From: Bdellovibrionaceae bacterium UBA3535
Lineage (GTDB): Bacteria; Bdellovibrionota; Bdellovibrionia; Bdellovibrionales; UBA840
Assembly: GCA_002376845.1 (NCBI GenBank)
Contig: DFOS01000015.1
Coordinates: 62,001-126,000 of the forward strand
Reading direction: 5' to 3'
Length of the DNA stretch: 64,000 bases
In this document: piece by piece, positions 24,820 to 33,311 of the stretch
How the letters are laid out: each line of letters starts with the position of its first letter
Position numbering within the stretch: position 1 is the stretch's first letter
Notes under the pieces: model-generated
The model's database searches: none
The model's input: the letters and a program-made list of their open reading frames with translations, nothing else
What the model was told of the DNA's origin: nothing
Program-made: the position numbers and the translations under genes

Positions 24820-25746
24820 ATGTTAGCTTTAGGGATTGATATTGGTGGTACGAATACAAAGTTGGGTTTGGTAGATTCCAGCGGTAAATTGTTTTTACAT
24901 GAAAAGTTTCCAACGCATGCGGATCAGCCAATAGAAGTTTTTTTGGATCATCTTTGTTCCGTCTATGATAGTTTATTTAGTAAAATAGATAAAAGAGTGT
25001 TGGGAGCTGGAATAGGTGCTCCCAATATAAATCCTTTTACTGGCCTTATAGAAAAGGCTGTGAATCTTTCCTGGCAAAATGTAAATTTAAAATCACTTAT
25101 TGAGGCCAAACTTGGTTTGCCATGTTTTATTGACAATGATGCCAATATTGCAGCTATTGGAGAAAAGCAATGGGGCGGGGCTCAGGGTTTGCATGATTTT
25201 ATTGTGATTACGTTGGGTACGGGTTTGGGAACAGGAATTTTTAGTCAAGGCAAACTACTGCATAGCTATCTGGGCATGGCCGGTGAGGGTGGCCATATGA
25301 TCGTTGAGCCATCAGGTAGGCCTTGTCCCTGTGGTGGGCGTGGGCACCTTGAGTCCTACGTAAGTGTTCGTGGCATAAAGACTACCCTGAAAGAGATGGT
25401 TGGAAAAGACTATAGCTTTGCCACGATTTTAGAGCTCTACCAGGAAAAGGATAAAAATGTATTGGAAGCGGTTTCCATGATGGCTCGCTATTTGGCTCTG
25501 GGAATTTCTCAAATGCAATCCTTACTCCTTCCCGAAAAAATTATCCTATCCGGAGGTGTTAGCAATTTAGGGGAAGACTTTTTGCTACAAGTAACATCTA
25601 ATTTAGATGACTATTCTTACGGACCATTTCGTGGAAAAACCAAAATAGACTTAACACAAATTTCTTTGCATGATGGTGCGATTCTAGGGGCTGCGGCCCT
25701 GTATTGGCAAAAACAAGCAGAGACGAAATCGCCTCTGCTGGAATGA
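24820..25746 (+). CDS. ROK-family glucokinase
   Basis: 308 residues. The ROK ATP motif DIGGTNTKLGLVD is at the N terminus, followed by the ENDANIAA-type motif as DNDANIAAIGE, GTGLGTGIF and the zinc-binding region PCPCGGRGHLES. The last normally Cys position of the zinc motif is His here (GRGH for GxGC), a variant seen in some ROK proteins. It phosphorylates glucose with ATP in the cytoplasm. The ATG directly abuts the symporter's stop, so the three genes at 22.0-25.7 kb form one operon. Confidence 0.92.
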   Translation: MLALGIDIGGTNTKLGLVDSSGKLFLHEKFPTHADQPIEVFLDHLCSVYDSLFSKIDKRVLGAGIGAPNINPFTGLIEKAVNLSWQNVNLKSLIEAKLGLPCFIDNDANIAAIGEKQWGGAQGLHDFIVITLGTGLGTGIFSQGKLLHSYLGMAGEGGHMIVEPSGRPCPCGGRGHLESYVSVRGIKTTLKEMVGKDYSFATILELYQEKDKNVLEAVSMMARYLALGISQMQSLLLPEKIILSGGVSNLGEDFLLQVTSNLDDYSYGPFRGKTKIDLTQISLHDGAILGAAALYWQKQAETKSPLLE

Positions 25747-26763
25747 TTACAATGCTTTTGGTTCGTTGATTAGCGGGATATTGCCGTTTAAGGATTCTAG
25801 AAAAGCAACAATCGCCTTAGCTTCATCCTCTGCAATATCTTTGTTTAACTGCATTTTTGCCATTACTTTCACGGCTTCATCCAATGACTCTACTTTACCA
25901 TTATGAAAGTATGGGGCTGTGCGGGCTACATTTCTTAATGTAGGTACGCGCCACATATTCTTATCGGTCTCGTTTTTGGTAACGTTGTAGCGACCGAGAT
26001 CTTCTGAAAAATGATATTTGTTTTCGTAGTCAGCATCAGGAAAAGTTGGGAACTTCATAAAAAAGCCGGTGCCTATTGGCAAACTGGGACCTGCAAAGTG
26101 AGGTCCGCTATGACAAGAAACGCAGCCAACACTTTGAAAGGCTTCATAGCCCTTTTTTTGTAGTTCACTTAAGGCTTCAAGGTCCCCTTCTTTAAATTTG
26201 TCATAGGGACTATCAAGAGTGGTTAGGGTTTCCTCAAATGCAGCAATCGCAGTGGCTAGATTGTCAATATTGATTGGATTTTCTTGATCAGGAAAGGCTT
26301 TTGCAAACAGTTCTTGGTAGCCCTTAACATCCTTAATTTTGTCAATTGCAAGGTCATGACTTTCCATGCCCATTTCTATTGGGTTGGTAATGGGCCCCTT
26401 GGCTTGTTCGGCAAGATCCTTTGCGCGGCCATCCCAAAATTGTACAGATAAAAACTTAGCATTAAAGACTGTAGGTGAATTTCTCTCACCTTTTTGACCA
26501 TTGATACCTACCGAAGTGGGTAGACCATCAACCCCTGCATTGCCTGCCGTTATATCGTGGCAAGTATTACAGGAAATGCTATTATCACCGGATAAACGTT
26601 TTTCAAAGTAAAGATGATAGCCTAACTCTTCTAGTGCCGAATTGGAGGTCCAAACCTTTTGTTCAGCAGTTCCGGCTTCCACTTTTTTGGCTTCGCTGTC
26701 AGATTGTTTTTTGGTGCAAGCAATTGCAGATAAAAAGATGCTCAAACAAATGATGTGCTTCAT
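25747..26763 (-). CDS. Dihaem cytochrome c peroxidase family lipoprotein (MauG/CcpA type)
   Basis: 338 residues from the ATG at 26763, which follows AAGGGAG. A signal peptide ends in the lipobox SAIAC. Two haem-c sites are visible: CNTCH in the N-terminal half and CVSCH in the C-terminal half, with family segments GDNSISCNTCH, NSPTVFNAKF, FWDGRAKDL and MWRVPTLRNVARTAPYFHNG. It reduces hydrogen peroxide with electrons from small cytochromes at the periplasmic face. It is the last gene of a yceI-pirin-peroxidase operon, and its stop abuts that of the convergent glucokinase. Confidence 0.95.
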   Translation of the reverse strand: MKHIICLSIFLSAIACTKKQSDSEAKKVEAGTAEQKVWTSNSALEELGYHLYFEKRLSGDNSISCNTCHDITAGNAGVDGLPTSVGINGQKGERNSPTVFNAKFLSVQFWDGRAKDLAEQAKGPITNPIEMGMESHDLAIDKIKDVKGYQELFAKAFPDQENPINIDNLATAIAAFEETLTTLDSPYDKFKEGDLEALSELQKKGYEAFQSVGCVSCHSGPHFAGPSLPIGTGFFMKFPTFPDADYENKYHFSEDLGRYNVTKNETDKNMWRVPTLRNVARTAPYFHNGKVESLDEAVKVMAKMQLNKDIAEDEAKAIVAFLESLNGNIPLINEPKAL

Positions 26764-26820
26764 ACAAACTCCCTTATTTATATATTTATAATAAGTAGTA
26801 AGTAAGTTAGATGGCAAACT

Positions 26821-27531
26821 TTATTTCATGGGCACTTCGATAGCCAAGATGTCGGCATCTTTTGAGGCCACAATGGTAAATTGTTGAGTATCTTGTATGC
26901 CCAAAGCATCACGGGCTTGTAATATGGTATTGCCAATTCTTATTTCACCGGAAATAAGGAAAATATAGACACCGTTTGTAGGCAAATGCTTTTTATATTC
27001 TATACTATCTTGTGAGGCTAAATTGCTGCGGCTGAAAAAAGCATCTTGGTTTATATAAAGGGATTGATCGCGGCCACCTGGCGAAACCAAGAGCTGCCAC
27101 TTTTTTTGTCTGTCTATAGATGAAAATGCCTTTTGTTCATAGCGAGGCTCTACATTTTTTTGTTTTGGCACGACCCAAATTTGCAGGAGTTCAACCGGCT
27201 TGCTTGTTGATTCGTTGTATTCACTATGACTTACGCCGGTACCAGCCGACATGACCTGCACTTCTCCTGATGCAATCGTATATTGATGACCCATACTGTC
27301 TTTATGAGCAAGAGATCCGCTAAGAGGTATGCTAATGATTTCCATATTATCATGGGGATGCATACTAAAACCTCGTGCAGGTTCTATATGGTCATCATTT
27401 ATTACTCGTAATTGGCCAAAGCCCATTTTTACAGGGTCATAATAATGCGCAAAAGAAAAAGAGTGATAAGATTTAAGCCAACCGTGGTCTGCATAACCAC
27501 GGTCTTCGGCTTTATGAATAAGTGTCTGCAT
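26821..27531 (-). CDS. Pirin family protein (YhhW-like)
   Basis: 236 residues forming a double cupin. The N-terminal cupin shows the metal-site pattern SMHPHDNMEIIS, then SHSEYNES; the start RGYADHGWLKSYHSFSFAHYYDP is the classic pirin opening. Bacterial members include the quercetin dioxygenase YhhW; roles differ. TAGGA precedes the ATG. It lies 7 bases after yceI and 58 before the peroxidase. LysR-yceI-pirin groupings are common in proteobacteria and often respond to quinones or oxidants. Confidence 0.93.
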   Translation of the reverse strand: MQTLIHKAEDRGYADHGWLKSYHSFSFAHYYDPVKMGFGQLRVINDDHIEPARGFSMHPHDNMEIISIPLSGSLAHKDSMGHQYTIASGEVQVMSAGTGVSHSEYNESTSKPVELLQIWVVPKQKNVEPRYEQKAFSSIDRQKKWQLLVSPGGRDQSLYINQDAFFSRSNLASQDSIEYKKHLPTNGVYIFLISGEIRIGNTILQARDALGIQDTQQFTIVASKDADILAIEVPMK

Positions 27532-27537
27532 ATATTC

Positions 27538-28068
27538 CTATTTTAATACAATCTTGAAGCCAACATTCACTTCGTCATGAATCATTTTGTCGCCAAGATT
27601 TTTAAAGAAATTTCCAGAATTGTATTTCATATCAAATTTTGTGCGATCAAAGGTTAAAGTTCCTGAGTAGGTCTTGCCACTTTTTGTGTAAGGGATTTTT
27701 ACTGAATGGCTTTTATCACGAATGGTAAGGTCGCCATATACATGTTGGTCATCCGCTTTGTTGATTTTTAGTTTTGCAGTAGGATACTTGTCTGCGCTAA
27801 AAAAATCGTCACTTTTTAGATGATCTTCCAGTTTCTTTTTCCACTTACCTTCTAAGTCGGTAACATCTACGCTATTTATATCGATAACGAATTCTCCTGA
27901 CTTAATTTTGCCATCATCCATTTTAAGATTGGCCGATTTTAGATCTATGGTGCCCACATGTTCACCGCTTACTTTTGTGCCCTTCCAGTTAAAACTCGAT
28001 TTTTTAAGGTCCACTTCAGCCGCCATGGCGCTAAAACCAAATAGCATGGTAATTAAAAGACTTTTCAT
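27538..28068 (-). CDS. yceI: YceI-like periplasmic lipid-binding protein
   Basis: 176 residues from the ATG at 28068, preceded by AAGGAG. Signal peptide MKSLLITMLFGFSAMA. The YceI pattern is clear: SSFNWKGTKVSGEHVGTIDL, the KLEDHLKSDDFFSADKYP block, and GTLTFDRTKFDMKYNSG. YceI proteins are lipocalin-like barrels that bind isoprenoids such as polyprenol or ubiquinone precursors. First gene of a three-gene operon with pirin and peroxidase, divergent from a LysR regulator that may control it. Confidence 0.95.
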   Translation of the reverse strand: MKSLLITMLFGFSAMAAEVDLKKSSFNWKGTKVSGEHVGTIDLKSANLKMDDGKIKSGEFVIDINSVDVTDLEGKWKKKLEDHLKSDDFFSADKYPTAKLKINKADDQHVYGDLTIRDKSHSVKIPYTKSGKTYSGTLTFDRTKFDMKYNSGNFFKNLGDKMIHDEVNVGFKIVLK

Positions 28069-28169
28069 ATGTATTCTCCTTGTTGTTGTTCTCATTTAGT
28101 ATGCGATTTTTTTAATTATTGCAGAAGGGGACAAAAATAAGATATATTGTTTCATATACGGAACAATCT

Positions 28170-29045
28170 ATGCGCTTGAACTTACTGAAAACCTTTATCA
28201 AAGTGGCGGATCTCGGATCTTTGACCAAGGCAGCCCAACAATTGCACCAACCTAAGTCTCGGGTGTCCCGCTCCCTTGCGCGCTTGGAGGAGGATTTGGG
28301 TTTTACCCTAATGAATCGCACCACACGCTCCCTATCGCTAACGGAGGAAGGACGAAGGCTCTATCAACAAACCCATACACTGTTAAATGACTTGGAATCT
28401 CGCCTGGATAATTTTAGCAAAACAGAGGAGGAGCCATCTGGTACACTCTCGATTTCTGCGCCAACGGATTTTGCGCAAAATTTTTTACCAAGCTTGCTAT
28501 GTCTTTTTTCGGAAAGCTACCCCCACTTACAATACCGAATTCATTTAAGTGATGATTATGTAGATCTTGCCGCCTATGATATCGATGTGGCCTTTCGGGC
28601 TGGCAACCTAAAAGACTCCAGTTTAAAGCAGAAAAAAATATCCATTTCGCAGCTCATTTTGGTGGCCTCAAAGGACTATCTTAATATTCGAGGCAGGCCA
28701 GATGCAGTAGCAAAATTAAAACAGCATGCGGTTTTTTCCTATTATAACGAGAACACACTGGACCCACTGATGGATATCTACAAACGCTATCAGTTGCAGC
28801 CAACACTAAGGAGCAATTCTTTTCCGCTATTAAAAGCCATGGCTTTAGAAGGAAAGGGGATCGCCATATTGCCCGATATTACTTGTCGAAAAGAATTAAG
28901 AGAAAAAACTTTAGAGCAAGTTTTACCAACATGGCATGCTAGAAAGGGGCATTTGCAGCTGGTTTATTCAGCACAAAAAAAACTGCCTCCGAAGTTGCGA
29001 TGCTTTATTGATTTTGTGGCTAAAAATATCGATTCGATTTACTAG
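28170..29045 (+). CDS. LysR-family transcriptional regulator
   Basis: 291 residues from the ATG at 28170. A TTG 17 codons upstream would lengthen it but adds nothing typical. The N terminus has the LysR helix-turn-helix (LLKTFIKVADLGSLTKAAQQ, then KSRVSRSLARLEEDLG), and the rest is the effector-binding domain. It belongs to the CrgA/AaeR-like subgroup (NRTTRSLSLTEEG). It is divergent from yceI with a gap of 101 bases, so it most likely regulates that operon. The effector is unknown. Confidence 0.9.
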   Translation: MRLNLLKTFIKVADLGSLTKAAQQLHQPKSRVSRSLARLEEDLGFTLMNRTTRSLSLTEEGRRLYQQTHTLLNDLESRLDNFSKTEEEPSGTLSISAPTDFAQNFLPSLLCLFSESYPHLQYRIHLSDDYVDLAAYDIDVAFRAGNLKDSSLKQKKISISQLILVASKDYLNIRGRPDAVAKLKQHAVFSYYNENTLDPLMDIYKRYQLQPTLRSNSFPLLKAMALEGKGIAILPDITCRKELREKTLEQVLPTWHARKGHLQLVYSAQKKLPPKLRCFIDFVAKNIDSIY

Positions 29046-29182
29046 AACATGGATCTATGAGGGGCAAAATACATTTTTAAGCCAAATTGTATGAAGGCAC
29101 TTCCTTCTGTAAAATAATTCAAAATTCTTGTCTTATTTTTTAGACAAAACAGGGTGAAGATCATTCCACGCCAATTAGGAAC

Positions 29183-29198
29183 TGGCACGGAGCTTGCT
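29183..29198 (+). promoter_or_regulatory. Sigma-54 (RpoN) promoter, -24/-12 type
   Basis: TGGCACG-GAGC-TTGCT matches the RpoN consensus (TGGCACG-N4-TTGCW) at every defined position. It points at the sugar dehydrogenase gene, placing the transcript start near 29210 and leaving a leader of about 100 bases. Sigma-54 promoters need an enhancer-binding activator; none is encoded in the window. Confidence 0.85.
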
Positions 29199-29257
29199 TT
29201 TCTTAGGTTTGCCGTTGTTCTCGGCGACCGTCTCTTGGGGGAGGGGGTTTTTGTCTA

Positions 29258-29368
29258 ATGCAAAGGGATTTTGCTTGTTTATCTAAGGCTTTCTTTTTAT
29301 TTTTGAGCCATGATAAATTTATTTTTACAAACGATGATACTATTGGCGGCAACCACTCCTATATTTGA
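29258..29368 (+). CDS. Possible 36-residue leader ORF overlapping the sugar dehydrogenase start
   Basis: After a strong GGGGGAGGGGG site (ten bases away) an ATG opens a 36-codon frame that ends inside the next gene in another frame. The dehydrogenase start at 29310 has no good ribosome-binding site of its own, so coupling through this leader is plausible. It lacks any recognisable feature and may be chance. Confidence 0.25.
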   Translation: MQRDFACLSKAFFLFLSHDKFIFTNDDTIGGNHSYI

Positions 29369-30353
29369 AGGCAAAGATGTTGTCTGGGGTTTTGATTTTT
29401 TAAATCAAGACGAAATGTTAATTAGTGAGCGGGGCGGAGAGCTTTATTATTACAATATCAAAACCAAAGAAAAAAAATCGTTAAAAGCTCCCAAGGTAAA
29501 GGCGCGCAGTCAAGGTGGGCTATTGGATGTGATGATTTATCCAGAGGCAGATACTACATATGTTTATTTGACCTATTCCCAGCCTACCAAGGATGTGGTA
29601 ACCACAGCTCTTGCTCGCGCCGAGTATAAAAACAAAAGCCTGCAAAATTTAAAAACAATTTTTAGTGCCAAAGTAAAAAGTGATACTCATAAACACTATG
29701 GCTCCCGTTTAGTAGTAAAAGATGGTTATTTGTTTATGACCATAGGCGATCGTGGGGAGCGTGATTATGCGCAAGATTTAAGTTTGCATAATGGTAAAAT
29801 TTTGCGATTGAATTTGGACGGCAGTGTTCCCAAGGACAATCCCTATGTGGGTCAAAAAGGCATACTTCCAGAGATATGGTCTTATGGTCACCGTAATCCG
29901 CAAGGCATTGATATAGACCCTCTTAGTAATAGGATTTATTCTGTGGGATTTGGTCCACGCGGCGGGGATGAATTGAATTTCATTGAGCCGAAGAAAAACT
30001 ATGGTTGGCCGGTAATTACTTATGGCCGAGAATATTGGGGGCCTAAGATTGGTGAAAAGAAAAAAGACGGCATGGAGCAGCCTGTGGTTTATTGGACACC
30101 CAGCATTTCTCCGTCGGGCATGGTTTTTTATCGAGGCGATAAGGTGAAGAAGTGGCAAAATCAGCTATTTTTGGCTAACTTGGCATCTGAGCATATACGT
30201 CGACTCAAGCTAAAAGACAATAAGGTGGTGGAGCAAGAAGAACTCTTTCAGGACATGGAGGAAAGATTTCGTCATGTACGCAATTCGCCAGATGGGTATT
30301 TGTATGCCTCCACGGACAGTGGGAAGATTTTAAGGTTAGAGCCGAAAAAGTAA
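29310..30353 (+). CDS. PQQ-dependent soluble aldose sugar dehydrogenase, YliI type
   Basis: 347 residues with a short hydrophobic N terminus that could be a signal peptide. The GSDH/YliI beta-propeller is recognisable: FLNQDEMLISERGGELY, KDGYLFMTIGDRGERDYAQD, GKILRLNLDGSVPKDNPY, EIWSYGHRNPQGI and the RGGDELNFIEPKKNYGWP block. Such enzymes oxidise aldoses in the periplasm using PQQ. No PQQ biosynthesis genes are seen here. A sigma-54 promoter lies 110 bases upstream. Confidence 0.93.
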   Translation: MINLFLQTMILLAATTPIFEGKDVVWGFDFLNQDEMLISERGGELYYYNIKTKEKKSLKAPKVKARSQGGLLDVMIYPEADTTYVYLTYSQPTKDVVTTALARAEYKNKSLQNLKTIFSAKVKSDTHKHYGSRLVVKDGYLFMTIGDRGERDYAQDLSLHNGKILRLNLDGSVPKDNPYVGQKGILPEIWSYGHRNPQGIDIDPLSNRIYSVGFGPRGGDELNFIEPKKNYGWPVITYGREYWGPKIGEKKKDGMEQPVVYWTPSISPSGMVFYRGDKVKKWQNQLFLANLASEHIRRLKLKDNKVVEQEELFQDMEERFRHVRNSPDGYLYASTDSGKILRLEPKK

Positions 30354-30461
30354 GTTTTACGATGCCATGTCATTTATAGGGCTAAAATATTTACGGCTTT
30401 GTGGGAAAGCATAGTTTTTCCAGTTTAAATTGTTTAAGTTCTGCCGCATCAAGGGGATTTT

Positions 30462-30788
30462 ATGAAAATCACAGTTTTGCTTTTTTTTCTTATGGCTAGT
30501 AACACTTATGCAGGCGATAGCCTGTCTTTGGCGCTTCGACATTTGCAAAAACATGGGCTTAGTACAAAAAATGTATACCTTGAGCAGCAAACCGCCAGCA
30601 GTGATTTGTATCTCTCTGAGTATACTCTTGATAGAAATGGGCACCCCTGTCATACGGCGGTGGTGGTGAATCGCAAAAGCAAAAAAATCATAAATGCCAA
30701 TCAAGATCCAGATTTAAGTTTTTATTACCCCTATACGGATATTTTTCCGGACCCAGGCAGACTCTTGGTACATATTTGTGCCGACTAA
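30462..30788 (+). CDS. Small secreted protein of unknown function
   Basis: 108 residues with a signal peptide (MKITVLLFFLMASNTYA). The mature part is about 90 residues with two cysteines (HPCHTAVVV and HICAD at the end) and a central NGHPCHTAVVVNRKSKKI strand. I do not recognise a family. AAGGGG precedes the ATG. It lies 108 bases after the sugar dehydrogenase. Confidence 0.6.
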   Translation: MKITVLLFFLMASNTYAGDSLSLALRHLQKHGLSTKNVYLEQQTASSDLYLSEYTLDRNGHPCHTAVVVNRKSKKIINANQDPDLSFYYPYTDIFPDPGRLLVHICAD

Positions 30789-30841
30789 AAATATGTTTTA
30801 AATCATAGATTTTCCCTCCAAGATCTAGTTATCATATAAGC

Positions 30842-31252
30842 ATGGAAAACATATTGTATCCCCTTGTGGGCGGCGTAATCATAGGTTTGGCAGCTACCTT
30901 TATGATGATGAGTATTGGCAAGATAGCTGGCATTAGTGGTATCGTTGCAGGGCTTTTGGAAAAACCCAATCCTGCTACTAAATGGCGCTTTGCCTTTGTA
31001 CTTGGTTTGCTCAGCGGCGGCGGCTTGCTCTTTTGGTTGTCCCCTCAATTGTTTCAATATGAATTTTCTTTTACTTATTTTGAAGCCATTGTCGGAGGTT
31101 TACTAGTTGGTTTTGGCACGCGCTTAGGTAGCGGTTGTACCAGCGGGCATGGTGTTTGTGGACTTCCGCGTTTGTCAGCTCGCTCATTTGTGGCGACACT
31201 TACCTTTATGGGCGTTGCCATTTTGACTGTTTTTATTCGGGGGCTTTTATGA
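30842..31252 (+). CDS. YeeE/YedE family membrane protein, first half-transporter
   Basis: 136 residues with four to five membrane segments. The family motif GFGTRLGSGCTSGHGVCGLPRLS is complete; its cysteine is used for thiosulfate or other sulfur transport in YeeE. ATGA overlap with the next gene (4 bases) shows the two halves are translated together. Together they resemble the PmpA/PmpB pairs. Confidence 0.92.
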   Translation: MENILYPLVGGVIIGLAATFMMMSIGKIAGISGIVAGLLEKPNPATKWRFAFVLGLLSGGGLLFWLSPQLFQYEFSFTYFEAIVGGLLVGFGTRLGSGCTSGHGVCGLPRLSARSFVATLTFMGVAILTVFIRGLL

Positions 31253-31665
31253 ATTGGCTAGCATCTTTTATTGCAGGTTTTATATTTGCATTGGGGCTGG
31301 TAATTTCGGGCATGACCAACCCAGATAAGGTTATCGGCTTTTTGGATTTGTTTGGAGATTGGGATTATGCTCTAGCTTTTGTAATGGCAGGGGCAGTCTT
31401 ATTTAACTTGCTAACTTTTCATTGGCTAAAAAGGCGACAAAGCCCACTTTTTTCTGACACTTTTCATTGGCCGACCAAAAAAGATATTGATAAGCGTTTG
31501 GTGATAGGAGCTAGTTTTTTTGGTTTAGGCTGGGGGCTTTTGGGGATATGTCCGGGACCAGGTTTGGTAAATCTGGTGACCATGAATGCGAAATTGCTGG
31601 TCTTTGTGGCTGCAATGTTGGCAGGAATGTTGGCTTTTAAAATCTTTGATAAGATGAAGACCTAG
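31249..31665 (+). CDS. YeeE/YedE family membrane protein, second half-transporter (PmpB/DUF6691 type)
   Basis: 138 residues from the ATG at 31249, inside the stop of the first half. Four membrane segments; motifs GLVISGMTNPDKVIGFLD and GLGWGLLGICPGPGLV are typical of the second half of split YeeE/YedE transporters, with the Cys in GICPGP. Likely substrate is a reduced sulfur compound such as thiosulfate. It is followed 11 bases later by a DUF6868-like gene. Confidence 0.92.
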   Translation: MNWLASFIAGFIFALGLVISGMTNPDKVIGFLDLFGDWDYALAFVMAGAVLFNLLTFHWLKRRQSPLFSDTFHWPTKKDIDKRLVIGASFFGLGWGLLGICPGPGLVNLVTMNAKLLVFVAAMLAGMLAFKIFDKMKT

Positions 31666-31676
31666 GAAGGTAAATC

Positions 31677-31916
31677 TTGGATGCTATGCAGTTTAAAAGC
31701 TTTCTAATTTATTGTTTGGCTATGAACTATGCCATCTTGCTATTATGGGGATTCATGGTCATGCTCGCTCCCGATTGGATTTACAATATTCATAACAAGT
31801 TATTTCCCATAAAAAGAGACATATTTGTCATTCTACATTATTGCGGAATTGGCCTATACAAAATTTTGATCTTTATTTTTATACTCATTCCCCTGATCGC
31901 CCTTCATTTTATCTAG
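31677..31916 (+). CDS. Small membrane protein, DUF6868-like
   Basis: 79 residues with two membrane segments. The sequence pattern (NYAILLLWGFMVMLAPDWIY, NKLFPIKRDIFVILHYCGIGLYKI) follows DUF6868. Function unknown. The TTG start is placed by GGAAGG six bases upstream; an ATG three codons later is too far from that site. Last gene of the YeeE/YedE operon, before a terminator. Confidence 0.7.
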   Translation: MDAMQFKSFLIYCLAMNYAILLLWGFMVMLAPDWIYNIHNKLFPIKRDIFVILHYCGIGLYKILIFIFILIPLIALHFI

Positions 31917-31973
31917 ACGTGTAATTCTTATCCGATTGATCTCAAAAGAAAACAAAATATAAGGCTTGTAGAG

Positions 31974-32008
31974 GCAGCTTTCATGAAGCTAGAAAGTTCT
32001 GCTTTTTT
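31974..32008 (+). terminator. Intrinsic terminator after the YeeE/YedE operon
   Basis: GCAGCTTTC (31974-31982) pairs with GAAAG and CTGC (31992-31996, 31999-32002), with a TT bulge, followed by six T (32003-32008). It ends just before the UbiB-family gene. Confidence 0.75.
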
Positions 32009-32024
32009 GTTCTAAGCTATTCTA

Positions 32025-33311
32025 ATGAAGGAAATTAAAAAGATCGCATCCGGCGCGTTTGCAAGAAATTTGCGTTTAGCAAAGCTTGCCTATGGCAGTG
32101 GTGTGAAGCTTTGGTCTGCTAGTAAAGAAGAGGGCTTAAAATCCATTTTAGATTCCGTTGTTGGTGGCCAAGCCCACAAATTGGTAAATGAACTTGGCCT
32201 TATGAAGGGTTCTGTGATGAAGGTGGGGCAAATGCTCTCGCTTTATTCAGAAGCTTTTCTGTCAAAAGAATTGCAGGCTGTTCTGCGGCAACTAGAAAAC
32301 CAAAGTTTTTATTTATCATGGGAGGAGATTCAAAAGAATTTGCCCTCCGAATTTCTAGAAAAACTCGACTTTGAATCCAAGCCCATTGCAGCCGCTTCCT
32401 TGGGTCAGGTGCACAAAGCCAAGATTAAAGCCACAGGCGAAGTGGTGGCAGTAAAAATACAATACCGCGGCGTACGCAAGGCGATTGATTCGGATATAAA
32501 CACCTTAAGGTTATTTTTGAATATTTTGGATTTGCTTCCTAAAGATCAGGATTTTTCCAATATCTTTGAAGAAGTAAAGATGATGCTCTTGCAAGAAACC
32601 GATTATTTGCATGAAGCTAAATACCAAAAAGCCTTTCGTAATAAGGTAGAACAGGTATCGGAAAATATATATGTTCCGCGAGTATACGACGAATTTACCA
32701 ATGAACAAGTATTCACCAGTGAATTTATAGATGGCATCAACCCTAGGGACTGGGTGGATACATCGCCGTCGCAGGAATTGGTAGATCAATTGGGTAAAGA
32801 TTATTTTGAGATATTTTTTAAAGAAATATTTTCTTGGTCTATGGTGCAGAGTGATCCTCATCCAGGTAATTATTTGATCCAAAAATTACCAGACGGAAAA
32901 ACCAGGTGGGTTCTTCTGGATTTTGGTGCCACCAAAGAAGTAAGCGAAAAACTACAAGATACATACAAGGCCTTTATCAAGTCCGCCATTTACCAGGACC
33001 GGGATTTGTTTGTCCAGACTCTTGAATCAGCTGGCTTTGTCCAAAGCATAAGTGAAGATACCTATCCGTTGTTGTGGGATTATCTGGCTTGTCTTGGAGA
33101 GCCTTTTCAAAGCGGACAATATGATTGGAAGACTTCCGATTCTGCAGACAGAATACTAAAAATTCTCCCAAAAATGATTCGTAAATTATCTAGCAAAAAG
33201 CCGCCGGGTGAAACCGTGTTTATCGACCGCAAGATAGGTGGGCTTTATTTTATGCTAAAGCTAATAGGTGCAAATTTTGATCCAACAGCAATTAGTAAGA
33301 AGTACTGCTAG
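32025..33311 (+). CDS. UbiB/AarF (ABC1) atypical kinase family protein
   Basis: 428 residues. The family KxGQ motif is present as MKVGQM, the alanine-rich loop as AAASLGQVHKA, the lysine in VVAVKIQY, and the catalytic-type QSDPHPGNYL and LLDFGATKEV. UbiB-family proteins are ATP-binding and support ubiquinone or isoprenoid lipid handling. No C-terminal membrane helices are apparent, so it may be a soluble member. The stop abuts that of convergent oxyR. Confidence 0.92.
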   Translation: MKEIKKIASGAFARNLRLAKLAYGSGVKLWSASKEEGLKSILDSVVGGQAHKLVNELGLMKGSVMKVGQMLSLYSEAFLSKELQAVLRQLENQSFYLSWEEIQKNLPSEFLEKLDFESKPIAAASLGQVHKAKIKATGEVVAVKIQYRGVRKAIDSDINTLRLFLNILDLLPKDQDFSNIFEEVKMMLLQETDYLHEAKYQKAFRNKVEQVSENIYVPRVYDEFTNEQVFTSEFIDGINPRDWVDTSPSQELVDQLGKDYFEIFFKEIFSWSMVQSDPHPGNYLIQKLPDGKTRWVLLDFGATKEVSEKLQDTYKAFIKSAIYQDRDLFVQTLESAGFVQSISEDTYPLLWDYLACLGEPFQSGQYDWKTSDSADRILKILPKMIRKLSSKKPPGETVFIDRKIGGLYFMLKLIGANFDPTAISKKYC

